A stretch of DNA of 19,621 bases from Deltaproteobacteria bacterium (GCA_021825035.1 JAKAIQ010000008.1:1-19621); one strand, 5' to 3'. Counted from the stretch's first letter, positions 6,838-15,148 are shown. The notes: generated by a model from the letters alone, not told the origin. Program-made: numbers and translations.

Positions 6838-8376
6838 TCACACGAGGTTTTCCCGATTCTCCTTCTTTTTATATTCAAGCCTGTTCAGCGCGTTAATGTA
6901 AGCCTTGGCGCTGGCTACGATTATATCCGTATGCGAGCCCTGTCCCAGCACTGTGTGGCCGTCTTCCTGCAATCTTACGGAAACTTCGCCCTGCGCATCG
7001 GTTCCGCCGGTTATGGCGTTTACCGAATACTTGAGGAGCCGGCTTCTTGTATCGGTAATCTTTGATATCACATTATAGACGGCATCCACGGGGCCGTCGC
7101 CGCCGCCTTTTTCGGTAACGACGCTGCCGTTGACTTCCATTTGAACAACCGCAGAAGGCGCAATTTCCGTTCCGCTTTCGACCTTCAAGCTTACAAGCCT
7201 GTATCTTTCCGGAAGATCTATCCTTAAAACCTCGTCCTGGACTATGGCCTCGATATCCTCGTCGAAGACATCCTTTTTTTTGTCCGCCAGCGCCTTGAAC
7301 CTTTCGAACGCCTTATCGAGGTTCTCCCCGGAGATATCATAGCCGAGTTCATGGAGTCGCGTCTTAAAGGCGTGACGGCCGGAGTGTTTGCCGAGTATGA
7401 GCGTCGAGCGCGACAGTCCCACGGATTCCGGCGTCATTATCTCATAAGTCGTCTTGTCTTTAAGAAGTCCATCCTGATGAATGCCGGATTCGTGGGCAAA
7501 GGCGTTGTCTCCGACTATTGCCTTGTTCGGCTGAACGGCCATACCCGTTATACCGCTAATGAGGCGGCTTGCCGGGTATATCTGCTCGCTTACAATCGAT
7601 GTCTCGAGACCGAGGAGGTCTTTCCTCGTCTTCAGTATCATTACTATTTCTTCAAGAGAGGCATTGCCCGCGCGCTCGCCTATCCCATTTATGGTGCATT
7701 CAACCTGTCTCGCTCCGCTTATCACCGCAGCGAGCGAGTTTGCAACCGCAAGCCCAAGGTCGTTGTGGCAATGCACCGAGATGACAGTCCTGCCGATATT
7801 GGGTACGTTTTCCTTTATGCCTCTTATAAGCGCTCCGAACGAATCCGGCAGAGCGTATCCCACGGTATCAGGTATGTTGACGGTCGTTGCGCCGGCCTCT
7901 ATTATGGCCTCTATGACCTCATAGAGGTACGATGGTTCGGTACGGGAGGCATCCATCGGCGAGAACTCGACGTCATCGACATATCCTTTGGCCCTGCTCA
8001 CCATCTCTACCGCCCTTTTGAGGGCTTCATTGCGAGTGAGCCTGAACTGGTGCCTGAGATGTATGTCCGAGGTGGAAATGAACGTGTGGATCCTCGGCCT
8101 TGGAGCGCCCTTGAGCGCTTCCCATGCAGAGTCTATGTCTTCCGGCTTTGCCCGCGCAAGGCTGCAAACCACCGGCCCCTCGACCTCACCGGCTATCTTT
8201 CTTATAGCCTCGAAGTCGCCGGGGGAACTATAGGCGAATCCCGCCTCGATAATGTCGACCCCGAGCTTGGCAAGCTGTTTTGCCGCGAGCACCTTTTCCT
8301 CGACGTTCATCGAAGCGCCCGGAGACTGTTCGCCGTCTCTTAATGTCGTATCGAATATTCTTACCCTGTCGCTCAT
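6838..8376 (-). CDS. leuA: 2-isopropylmalate synthase
   Basis: LeuA condenses acetyl-CoA with 2-ketoisovalerate to 2-isopropylmalate, the committed and normally leucine-inhibited step. The 512-residue protein begins with FDTTLRDGEQSPGASM, and the predicted metal ligands are D14, H202 and H204 (VHCHND) and N238 (GERAGN). The HMGL-like catalytic barrel is followed by the ESGIHQDGLLKDKTTYE linker and a C-terminal LeuA dimer/allosteric domain from about residue 385, ending in a Lys/Glu-rich tail. The presence of that regulatory domain suggests leucine feedback. Citramalate synthase is the main alternative, but length, GERAGN and the leuCD context favour LeuA. The ATG is 12 bases after the pssA stop; no strong Shine-Dalgarno is seen. 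Confidence 0.94.
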   Translation of the reverse strand: MSDRVRIFDTTLRDGEQSPGASMNVEEKVLAAKQLAKLGVDIIEAGFAYSSPGDFEAIRKIAGEVEGPVVCSLARAKPEDIDSAWEALKGAPRPRIHTFISTSDIHLRHQFRLTRNEALKRAVEMVSRAKGYVDDVEFSPMDASRTEPSYLYEVIEAIIEAGATTVNIPDTVGYALPDSFGALIRGIKENVPNIGRTVISVHCHNDLGLAVANSLAAVISGARQVECTINGIGERAGNASLEEIVMILKTRKDLLGLETSIVSEQIYPASRLISGITGMAVQPNKAIVGDNAFAHESGIHQDGLLKDKTTYEIMTPESVGLSRSTLILGKHSGRHAFKTRLHELGYDISGENLDKAFERFKALADKKKDVFDEDIEAIVQDEVLRIDLPERYRLVSLKVESGTEIAPSAVVQMEVNGSVVTEKGGGDGPVDAVYNVISKITDTRSRLLKYSVNAITGGTDAQGEVSVRLQEDGHTVLGQGSHTDIIVASAKAYINALNRLEYKKKENRENLV

Positions 8377-8388
8377 ACCGTATCGAGG

Positions 8389-9195
8389 CTACTTAAACGT
8401 TCCGCCGGCTTCTTTCTTCTCGATCCTCTGCGGCGTCTTTACGGATATCCTCTTCCTTTTATCGATAATGGTCGTTATGGGGCCGGACACCACATACCCG
8501 AAAGAAAGTATGAATAGCATGAGGTATGGCTCGGCCGCAATAACGATGAGAAGAAATATGAGACCTACAAGAAGCCTGAACGGCATCCTCTGTGAGAGAT
8601 TAAGTTCCTTGAAGCTATAGTACCTGACGTTGCTGATCATTAAAAAAGCGAGGACATAGACCAGCATCAGCACCGTTATATGTTTCGCCATCTCCTCCCC
8701 GCGGCCAAGGTAAAAGAAGAGAAGGACCGTAGTGGAAACGAGCGCAGCCGCCGCCGGTATAGGAAGTCCGTTAAAACGCCTGCTTTCGACCGTCGTTATC
8801 TGGACGTTAAACCTCGCAAGCCTGAGCGCCCCGCACACGACATAAAGAAATGCCGCCAGCCATCCGTATCTTTCAAACGGCCTCAATGCCCACGTGAATA
8901 TAAGCACGCCTGGGGCAAGGCCGAAGGCCACAAGGTCGGCAAGCGAGTCATATTCGACGCCGAATTTGCTGCTCGAACCGGTAAGCCGCGCAATGCGGCC
9001 GTCCAGACCATCCAGCACCGCCGAGATGAGTATGGCAATGGCGGCCCTGTCGAAGTGGCCGTCGAGAGAGGCGATAATGGAATAAAACCCACCGAACAGG
9101 CTCGCAGACGTCATGAGGTTAGGAAGCAGGTAGACGCCCCTCTTCAACTTCTTCTTCTTCACGTTGACATTCTCGCCAAGCTCATTATCCAGCAT
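8389..9195 (-). CDS. pssA: CDP-diacylglycerol-serine O-phosphatidyltransferase
   Basis: PssA makes phosphatidylserine from CDP-diacylglycerol and serine in the inner membrane. The CDP-alcohol phosphatidyltransferase motif is complete: D62-x2-D65-G66-x2-A69-R70-x8-G79-x3-D83-x3-D87. Several hydrophobic segments surround it, and the N-terminus is basic (KKKKLKRG). I start it at the ATG at 9195 (268 residues), because GGGAG lies seven bases before it and the family N-terminus fits. The frame can be extended to 9252, but that adds 19 residues lying inside psd. The chosen start overlaps the psd end by 11 bases, implying coupled translation. It directly feeds Psd, encoded just upstream. PssA of this length belongs to the type II (Bacillus/yeast-like) family rather than the E. 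coli type. Confidence 0.92.
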   Translation of the reverse strand: MLDNELGENVNVKKKKLKRGVYLLPNLMTSASLFGGFYSIIASLDGHFDRAAIAILISAVLDGLDGRIARLTGSSSKFGVEYDSLADLVAFGLAPGVLIFTWALRPFERYGWLAAFLYVVCGALRLARFNVQITTVESRRFNGLPIPAAAALVSTTVLLFFYLGRGEEMAKHITVLMLVYVLAFLMISNVRYYSFKELNLSQRMPFRLLVGLIFLLIVIAAEPYLMLFILSFGYVVSGPITTIIDKRKRISVKTPQRIEKKEAGGTFK

Positions 9196-9835
9196 GTGAG
9201 TTCTCCCAGTAGCCCAGGATTGACGATCCGGCCTGAACCTTGTCGCCGGCATTGACAGCTACTCTGCAAGACGCAGGGAGAAAAACATCGACCCTTGAGC
9301 CGAACCTGATCATTCCAAAGCGCTCGCCTTTGGCGAGGTTCATTCCGACTTTGGCGTGGCACACTATCCTTCTCGCTATAAGCCCGGCAATCTGATTGAA
9401 CGCGAATACTTTTCCGGCCGCATCTTCAAGTATGAGCGCATTCTGCTCGTTTTCGAGCGAGGCCTTATCCAGATTGGCAGAAAAGAATCTGCCTTTATTA
9501 TATATTATATCGACAACTTTACCGGAGGCCGGCGCCCTGTTTACATGGACGTTAAAGACGTTCATGAATATGCTTATCTTCAAGGCATTCTCCAGCCGGA
9601 ACTTGCCCTCTTTAAGCCGTTCAATCTTGATGATCCTGCCGTCAGCAGGGCTGACTATCGAATCGTTGCCCGCCGGGATCACCCTTTCCGGGTCCCTGAA
9701 AAAGGCTATGACGAAAAAAGACACAGGTACAAAAAGAACTTCAAGCCATGGCAATCCGGCGATCCATACTGCAAGAACGCAAACCAAAGATATTAGTATG
9801 AAGGGATAACCCTCCCTGGCAATAGGTATTCTCAC
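9185..9835 (-). CDS. psd: Phosphatidylserine decarboxylase proenzyme (short type)
   Basis: Psd converts phosphatidylserine to phosphatidylethanolamine and is a self-cleaving pyruvoyl enzyme. The 216-residue protein has two N-terminal hydrophobic segments, then FFRDPER, SPADGR (D65), the NVFNVHVNRAP segment with H97, and RFGSRVDVF, where cleavage between G179 and S180 would create the pyruvoyl group. The resulting alpha chain is about 37 residues, similar in size to the E. coli one. The Asp, His and Ser thus match the known catalytic set. The length is that of the short archaeal/deltaproteobacterial class. Translation probably starts at GTG (9835), with GGAG 11 bases upstream. It follows ilvC by 30 bases and overlaps pssA, so phospholipid genes are embedded in the amino-acid operon. 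Confidence 0.92.
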   Translation of the reverse strand: MRIPIAREGYPFILISLVCVLAVWIAGLPWLEVLFVPVSFFVIAFFRDPERVIPAGNDSIVSPADGRIIKIERLKEGKFRLENALKISIFMNVFNVHVNRAPASGKVVDIIYNKGRFFSANLDKASLENEQNALILEDAAGKVFAFNQIAGLIARRIVCHAKVGMNLAKGERFGMIRFGSRVDVFLPASCRVAVNAGDKVQAGSSILGYWENSHAG

Positions 9836-9865
9836 TATTAATGAAACTCCAGTAGCCCCCGAAAA

Positions 9866-10882
9866 TCAGTTCCTTTTCCTGTCGACGATCTTACCCTTTT
9901 TAAGCCAAGGCATCATGTCCCTCAACTTTTCTCCGACCTTCTCTATGCCATGCGCCTGCCCTATCTTAGTAAGCGCGTTAAATACCGGCTTATTGGCCTT
10001 ATTCTCAAGCATCCATTCCCTGGCAAAGGCGCCGGTCTGTATCTCGGATAGTATTCTTTTCATCTCTTTTTTTGTCTCTTCGGTCACAACCCTGGGGCCC
10101 CTTGTAAGATCGCCGTACTGGGCAGTATTACTGATTGAATATCTCATGTTCGATATGCCGCCTTCGTATATGAGGTCTACGATGAGCTTCATCTCATGGA
10201 GACATTCAAAATACGCCATTTCAGGTGGATAACCGGCCTCCACAAGGGTTTCGAAACCCGCGGTTATGAGCGAGCTCACGCCGCCGCACAGGACGGCCTG
10301 CTCCCCAAAAAGGTCTGTTTCGGTCTCATCCTTGAAGGTCGTTTCTATTATCCCGGCCCTCCCCCCTCCGATGGCGCTCGCGTACGCCAGTGCGACGTCA
10401 AGGGTATCTCCGGAGTGATCATGATGCACTGCCACGAGCGTCGGCACTCCATTTCCCTTCGTGAACTCGTGCCGGACAAGATGCCCCGGGCCTTTCGGTG
10501 CGGCCATGAAGACGTTTATGTGGCTCTCCGGCGCAATCTGGCCAAAATGTATGTTGAAGCCGTGTGCGAACGCAAGGTATGCCCCTTGCTTGAGATTCGG
10601 AGCAATCTCGCTGCTGTATATATCGCCCTGGAGTTCGTCCGGCACGAGAATCATCACTATCCGGGAATCCTTGACCGCGTCGGCTACGCTTTTTACGTCA
10701 AGTCCGACTGCCTCGGCTTTTTTCCAGGAAGTCCCATTCTTACGCAATCCCACCACAACATCTACCCCGCTGTCCTTGAGGTTCTGGGCATGCGCGTGGC
10801 CCTGGCTTCCGAACCCGATTATCGCGACTTTTTTTTCGCGTATTTTTTCCAGATTCGCATCCTTGTCGTAATAAACCTTCAT
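9866..10882 (-). CDS. ilvC: Ketol-acid reductoisomerase (class I)
   Basis: IlvC isomerises and reduces acetolactate (or acetohydroxybutyrate) to the dihydroxy acid, using Mg2+ and NAD(P)H. At 338 residues it is a class I enzyme. Visible elements are the dinucleotide fold GFGSQGHAHAQN (from residue 23), the cofactor-specificity loop GLRKNGTSWKKA with Arg and Thr/Ser that would suit NADPH phosphate, AHGFNIHFG with catalytic H107, and the metal ligands D190 and E194 (DLFGEQ) and E226 and E230 (EMAYFECLHE), at standard class I numbering. GGAGG lies 10 bases before the ATG. It is separated from ilvN by 149 bases containing a strong nested hairpin, which may set ilvC expression apart from ilvBN. 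Confidence 0.96.
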   Translation of the reverse strand: MKVYYDKDANLEKIREKKVAIIGFGSQGHAHAQNLKDSGVDVVVGLRKNGTSWKKAEAVGLDVKSVADAVKDSRIVMILVPDELQGDIYSSEIAPNLKQGAYLAFAHGFNIHFGQIAPESHINVFMAAPKGPGHLVRHEFTKGNGVPTLVAVHHDHSGDTLDVALAYASAIGGGRAGIIETTFKDETETDLFGEQAVLCGGVSSLITAGFETLVEAGYPPEMAYFECLHEMKLIVDLIYEGGISNMRYSISNTAQYGDLTRGPRVVTEETKKEMKRILSEIQTGAFAREWMLENKANKPVFNALTKIGQAHGIEKVGEKLRDMMPWLKKGKIVDRKRN

Positions 10883-10956
10883 GAAACAGAACCCTCCTGA
10901 GATTTTTTCTTATTCATGAAACTATGCCTGAACGCCCAGTTCCATCAATGCGCATA

Positions 10957-11014
10957 CCGGGCAACCAGCCGCCAGTCCGACTTAAATTCGGCGGCATCAT
11001 TCGGCTCGGCCCGG
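10957..11014 (-). ncRNA. Nested hairpin in the ilvN-ilvC spacer (structured leader candidate)
   Basis: Two nested inverted repeats are visible. The outer arms are CCGGGC (10957-10962) and GCCCGG (11009-11014); the inner arms are GCCGCC (10968-10973) and GGCGGC (10990-10995), enclosing a 16-base loop. The transcript would contain this element about 75 bases before the ilvC ATG. No T-run follows, so it is not a standard terminator. It could protect or process the mRNA between ilvN and ilvC, or be a REP-like element. No named riboswitch or T-box was recognised. Confidence 0.45.
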
Positions 11015-11031
11015 CTAAATGGGTTTGATGA

Positions 11032-11517
11032 TTACTTTTGCTTGAGACTTCTGGCCATTGCAATCTTGCCGGTTCTCACGATCTCTTTTATGCCGAAAGG
11101 TCGCAGAAGTTCCGTTATCGCGGCTATCTTTTCCTCATCACCGGTTGTTTCTATGGTATAGCTCCTCGGGCTTACATCAACCACCTTGGCCCTGAAGATA
11201 TCAACAATGCTCAATATCTCGGCCCTGCTCTCCGGCGTGCCTGTGACCTTTATCAGGGCGAGTTCCCTTTCGATGTGCTCCTCGCCGGTAAAGTCATGCA
11301 CCTTGATGACGTTTATGAGCTTGTTCAGTTGCTTATTTATCTGTTCGATGACCTTGTCGTCGCCTCTGGTGACGATGGTCATCCTCGACACGATGGGGTC
11401 AAGCGTCTCGGCGACGCTGAGGCTTTCGATATTAAAACCCCTGCCGGAGAAAAGACCGGATATTCTCGATAGCACCCCAAACTCATTCGACACAAGCACG
11501 GAGATCGTGTGACGCAA
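11032..11517 (-). CDS. ilvN: Acetolactate synthase small (regulatory) subunit
   Basis: IlvN/IlvH binds IlvB, activates it and confers valine feedback inhibition. The 161-residue protein has the N-terminal ACT domain typical of the family (RHTISVLVSNEFGVLSRISG, then GLFSGRGFNIESLSV) and a C-terminal ACT-like half ending FGIKEIVRTGKIAMAR. The length equals the usual 160-residue IlvH type. The start is TTG at 11517, supported by GGGAGG five bases upstream and by the conserved N-terminus; no ATG lies nearby in frame. It follows ilvB by 23 bases, as expected for subunits made together. Confidence 0.95.
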   Translation of the reverse strand: MRHTISVLVSNEFGVLSRISGLFSGRGFNIESLSVAETLDPIVSRMTIVTRGDDKVIEQINKQLNKLINVIKVHDFTGEEHIERELALIKVTGTPESRAEILSIVDIFRAKVVDVSPRSYTIETTGDEEKIAAITELLRPFGIKEIVRTGKIAMARSLKQK

Positions 11518-11540
11518 AAAAGCCTCCCTCAGGACGTTTC

Positions 11541-13238
11541 TTAAACGAGGAGCATCTTCGATAAAGGCTGGCCCGCCGGCACCATCGGATAGACGTCCTC
11601 GAACTGGTCGACCTTGAAGTCCATAAGTACAGGCCGGTCCTTGACTTTCATCGCCTCTTTTATGACGGTCTCTACCTCGTCGACCGTCCGTGCACGGAAC
11701 CCGACGGCGCCGTATGCTTCGGCGAGCTTAACGAAATCAGGAGCTACGGAAATGCACGTATGGGAATATCTCTTGTTGTAGAAAAACTCCTGCCACTGTC
11801 TCACCATCCCCAGAACCATATTGTTAAGTATGGCTATCTTGAGCGGCAGCTTGTATTGTACAGCCGTTGCAAGCTCCTGTATGTTCATCTGAAGAGAGCC
11901 GTCGCCCGCTATGCCGATAACGACCTTATCCGGGAGAGCAAGCTGAGCGCCTATCGCGGCAGGAAAGCCGAAGCCCATCGTCCCCAGCCCGCCGGAGCTT
12001 ATAAACGTCCTTGGCTTGTCGTACTTGAAGAACTGGGCAGCCCACATCTGGTTCTGGCCGACCTCGGTGGTAATTACCGCGTCTCCCTTCGTGGCCTCAT
12101 AAAGCTTTTCGATCACGTATTGGGGTTTTATCTTTCCCTTCTGTTCCTGTTTATAAGAAAGCCTGTGCGTGTCATTCCATGTCTTGATCTGGTCCTGCCA
12201 CTCCTTGAGATTTTTCTTGAAGTCCGTGACGGCCTTTGAGCCGTGTATGAGTTTAAGCATGTCCTTAAGCACGTTTTTCACATCCCCGACGATAGGCACA
12301 TCGACGCGGACATTCTTGCTGATCGACGTTGGGTCTATGTCGATATGGACGATCCTTGCAAATGGCGCAAACTCGTCTATCTTTCCCGTTACCCTGTCGT
12401 CGAACCTGGCCCCGACGGCGATAAGGCAATCCGTATTCGTAACAGCCATGTTCGCGCAGTACGTGCCGTGCATGCCGAGCATCCCCATGAATAGCGGATG
12501 AGTGCCTGGAAAGCCGCCCAATCCCATGAGCGTGGTCGTCGTGGGCAAGCCGAGCCTGGATGCCAAAGTCTTGAGTTCGTCGGCCGCGTTCGATAGTATT
12601 ACGCCGCCCCCGGCATATACAACAGGCCTTTTTGACGACAGGATAAGATCGACCGCTTTCCGTATCTGGCCGGGATGGCCCTTGTACGTGGGCTGATAGT
12701 TCGGCATCTCAACCCCGTCAGGATACTTGAACTCTATAGGAGCCGTCAATATGTCCTTCGGGATATCGACAAGCACCGGGCCTGGCCTGCCGGTCGTCGC
12801 TAAATAGAAGGCCTCCTTTATGATCCTCTGAAGGTCGTCTTTGTCCTTGACGAGATAGTTGTGCTTGGTGCAGGGCCTTGTTATGCCGACTATGTCGGCC
12901 TCCTGAAAGGCGTCATTGCCTATAAGCTCGGTTGGAACCTGCCCGGTAAACACGACCATTGGTATCGAGTCCATATATGCCGTAGCCAGGCCGGTAACGG
13001 CATTCGTCGCACCCGGTCCGGATGTGACAATAACGACGCCGGGCCTTCCAGTCGCCCTCGCATAGCCATCGGCCATATGGACCGCGCCTTGCTCATGCCT
13101 GACGAGTATATGCCTTAAAGGAGAATCAAAAAGGGCGTCATATATGGGGAGAACCGCCCCGCCGGGAAAACCGAATACCGTATCGACACCCTCTTTAAGG
13201 AGACATTCAATGAGAATTTGTGCGCCATTTTCTTTCAT
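11541..13238 (-). CDS. ilvB: Acetolactate synthase large (catalytic) subunit
   Basis: IlvB is the thiamine diphosphate-dependent enzyme forming acetolactate from pyruvate or acetohydroxybutyrate from pyruvate and 2-ketobutyrate. The 565-residue protein starts with the PYR domain (GVDTVFGFPGGAVLPIYDAL), has the catalytic glutamate E49 in VRHEQGAVHMADGYAR, a central FAD-binding domain, and the C-terminal TPP motif GDGSLQMN...LNN with its Mg2+-binding Asp and Asn. The segment GQVPTELIGNDAFQEADIVG is typical of biosynthetic (anabolic) acetolactate synthases, and the adjacent ilvN regulatory subunit agrees. It begins 24 bases after ilvD, with only a weak purine stretch as Shine-Dalgarno. Confidence 0.96.
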   Translation of the reverse strand: MKENGAQILIECLLKEGVDTVFGFPGGAVLPIYDALFDSPLRHILVRHEQGAVHMADGYARATGRPGVVIVTSGPGATNAVTGLATAYMDSIPMVVFTGQVPTELIGNDAFQEADIVGITRPCTKHNYLVKDKDDLQRIIKEAFYLATTGRPGPVLVDIPKDILTAPIEFKYPDGVEMPNYQPTYKGHPGQIRKAVDLILSSKRPVVYAGGGVILSNAADELKTLASRLGLPTTTTLMGLGGFPGTHPLFMGMLGMHGTYCANMAVTNTDCLIAVGARFDDRVTGKIDEFAPFARIVHIDIDPTSISKNVRVDVPIVGDVKNVLKDMLKLIHGSKAVTDFKKNLKEWQDQIKTWNDTHRLSYKQEQKGKIKPQYVIEKLYEATKGDAVITTEVGQNQMWAAQFFKYDKPRTFISSGGLGTMGFGFPAAIGAQLALPDKVVIGIAGDGSLQMNIQELATAVQYKLPLKIAILNNMVLGMVRQWQEFFYNKRYSHTCISVAPDFVKLAEAYGAVGFRARTVDEVETVIKEAMKVKDRPVLMDFKVDQFEDVYPMVPAGQPLSKMLLV

Positions 13239-13262
13239 CTTTGAGCTCTGCCTGATGATTTT

Positions 13263-14921
13263 CTATTTAAGAACAGCTCCGGTATAGGCTGAGGTTACGG
13301 CTTTCGCATACCGCGAAAGCCATCCGTTTTTTATCTTCGGCTGCGGGGCCTTCCATTCGAGCTTCCGTTTCTTTAATTCATCCGCACTGACTTTAAGCTC
13401 AAGGGTTCTGCCGGGTATGTCGAGCTCTATGATATCCCCTTCGCTAACGAGAGCGATCGGGCCTCCCTCCATCGCTTCAGGGGAGATGTGCCCCACGCAA
13501 GGCCCCCTTGTGCCGCCCGAAAACCTTCCATCGGTTATAAGCGCCACCGACTCTCCGAGTCCCATGCCCATGAGCGTTGCCGTTGGCGCGAGCATCTCTC
13601 TCATTCCGGGGCCTCCCTTCGGCCCCTCGTATCTGATGACAACCACATCGCCGGATTTGATGGTCTTCCCAAATATGGCCTTCATGGCCTCTTCTTCGGA
13701 ATCAAACACCCTGGCTCTGCCGGTAAAGCGCATCATCTTGTCGCTCACCCCTGACTGCTTTACAACCGCGCCGAGCGGAGCGAGATTGCCTTTCAGGACG
13801 GCTATGCCGCCCTCCCTGTGGTAGGCCTCGTCAATGGGCTTGATGACCTCGTCATCAATAAACCCTACTTCATCGATGATGGCCTTTATCCTCTTTCCTG
13901 ACACAGTAGGATTATCCCTGATGGAGCCTTTGAGCCTTGCAAGTATGGCGCTTATGCCGCCCGCCCAGTGCAGGTCTTCCATGTAATGGTCGCCGACAGG
14001 CTCTATGGACGTTATGTGCGGGGTCGTACGGCTCAACACATCGAATAGCTCGAGAGGAAGTTTTACACCGGCGTCGTTGGCTATCGCGAGAAGATGCAAT
14101 ACCGTATTGGTAGACCCGCCGAGGGCCAAGTCGACCATGATGGCGTTCTCGAAGGCTGCCCTCGTCATTATCTTTCTCGGTGTCACATTTTTTTTAACAA
14201 GCTCAACTATCCTGACGCCGCTATCGAAGGCAATCCTTCTTTTCTCGGCTGACTGCGCAAGGGCTGTGCCGCATAACGGCAAACTCATTCCCATGGCCTC
14301 GGTAAGGCAATTCATCGTATTTGCCGTATACAGCCCCTGACAACTCCCGGCCCCAGGACACGCGCCGATCTCGCAGGAGTCCAGTTCCTCTTTCGAAATC
14401 TCCCCTTTTCTGAAACGGCCCATGGCCTCAAATGTATTTCTTATGAACGAAAGCCTCCGGCCCCTGTAACGCCCTGTCATCATGGGCCCTGCCGTAACAA
14501 TAATTGCAGGCACGTTAAGCCTTGCTGCGGCCATAAGCATTCCGGGCGTTATCTTGTCGCAATTCGTAAGGAGGATCAGGCCGTCGAAAGCATGCGCCTC
14601 GGTTACGCTTTCTATGATGTCGGCAATAAGCTCCCTCGATGGCAAAGAGTAATGCATTCCCCTGTGCCCCATGGCTATGCCGTCGCATATTCCAGGAAGA
14701 CCGAAGAGCATCGGATACCCGCCTCCGGTATGCACACCCTTTTCGATAAATCTCTCAAGGTCTCTCATGCCGATGTGTCCGGGGATCAGGTCGGAAAAGC
14801 TTGTCGCAACCCCGATAAAGGGTTTTTTCATCTCACCCTTTGGCAAGCCTGTGGCGTAAAGAAGGGCCCTGTGAGGAACCCGTTCAAGACCTTTTTTAAT
14901 CCTATCGCTTCTTTTTGGCAT
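13263..14921 (-). CDS. ilvD: Dihydroxy-acid dehydratase
   Basis: IlvD dehydrates the dihydroxy acids to 2-ketoisovalerate and 2-keto-3-methylvalerate using an iron-sulfur cluster. The 552-residue protein carries ICDGIAMGH (C79), NCDKITPGM (C121) and ACPGAGSCQG (C188, C194), DLALGGSTNT, and near the end RYEGPKGGPGMREM and DGRFSGGTRGPCVGHISPEA. Instead of the PCN.H motif of plant/cyanobacterial [2Fe-2S] enzymes it has PGHIGMR, as in E. coli and Methanococcus. That, together with C79, resembles archaeal IlvD and suggests an oxygen-labile cluster (inference). The ATG follows the YdcH-like gene's TAA after two bases, and no independent Shine-Dalgarno is obvious, so translation is probably coupled. 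It is the second gene of the ilv-leu operon. Confidence 0.96.
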   Translation of the reverse strand: MPKRSDRIKKGLERVPHRALLYATGLPKGEMKKPFIGVATSFSDLIPGHIGMRDLERFIEKGVHTGGGYPMLFGLPGICDGIAMGHRGMHYSLPSRELIADIIESVTEAHAFDGLILLTNCDKITPGMLMAAARLNVPAIIVTAGPMMTGRYRGRRLSFIRNTFEAMGRFRKGEISKEELDSCEIGACPGAGSCQGLYTANTMNCLTEAMGMSLPLCGTALAQSAEKRRIAFDSGVRIVELVKKNVTPRKIMTRAAFENAIMVDLALGGSTNTVLHLLAIANDAGVKLPLELFDVLSRTTPHITSIEPVGDHYMEDLHWAGGISAILARLKGSIRDNPTVSGKRIKAIIDEVGFIDDEVIKPIDEAYHREGGIAVLKGNLAPLGAVVKQSGVSDKMMRFTGRARVFDSEEEAMKAIFGKTIKSGDVVVIRYEGPKGGPGMREMLAPTATLMGMGLGESVALITDGRFSGGTRGPCVGHISPEAMEGGPIALVSEGDIIELDIPGRTLELKVSADELKKRKLEWKAPQPKIKNGWLSRYAKAVTSAYTGAVLK

Positions 14922-14923
14922 AT

Positions 14924-15148
14924 TTATCTTTTTTTATGAGAACTCTCCGAAAGTTTTTTTTCCATTTCATCTTTAAGAGCAAGCTTGAGTTTTTTAAGCC
15001 TGTTTTTCTCTAAACTTTCCTCGGCGGTCAGGTGAGACTTTTTCTCGAGGCGATCTATCTTTCTTTCATAATCTTTGTGAATCTTGTATTTCTTTCTGAA
15101 TTCCTCGTCTTCTTCGATGAGCTTCTCAACTATCGCATCTTTATCCAT
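14924..15148 (-). CDS. DUF465/YdcH-like small coiled-coil protein
   Basis: The 74-residue product is very rich in Lys and Glu and is predicted to be a helical hairpin. The stretch YERKIDRLEKKSHLTAEESL followed by EKNRLKKLKLALKDEMEKKL matches the DUF465/YdcH pattern 'h.eLd..I..Le....ls.eel..LKK.kL.LKDei...L'. The family is widespread in Proteobacteria and has no established biochemical function. GGAGG six bases before the ATG is a strong Shine-Dalgarno. This is the first gene after the ilv promoter and runs into ilvD through TAA-AT-ATG, so it is the lead cistron of the operon. Its role there is unknown; it might simply provide translational coupling for ilvD. Confidence 0.75.
   Translation of the reverse strand: MDKDAIVEKLIEEDEEFRKKYKIHKDYERKIDRLEKKSHLTAEESLEKNRLKKLKLALKDEMEKKLSESSHKKR

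Noticed and set aside
7351..8343. Long plus-strand open frame (330 codons) opposite leuA
   Set aside because: Shadow of leuA; the composition is Arg/Tyr-rich with no family motif, while leuA is unambiguous.
9219..9230. AGSS near the Psd C-terminus as the pyruvoyl cleavage site
   Set aside because: Alignment with the known LGST context (followed by V-x-x-F) points to FGS at residues 178-180 instead; AGSS is too close to the end.
9196..9252. Upstream extension of pssA to an ATG at 9252
   Set aside because: The 19 added residues lie wholly within psd and lack family similarity; the ATG at 9195 has a good Shine-Dalgarno.
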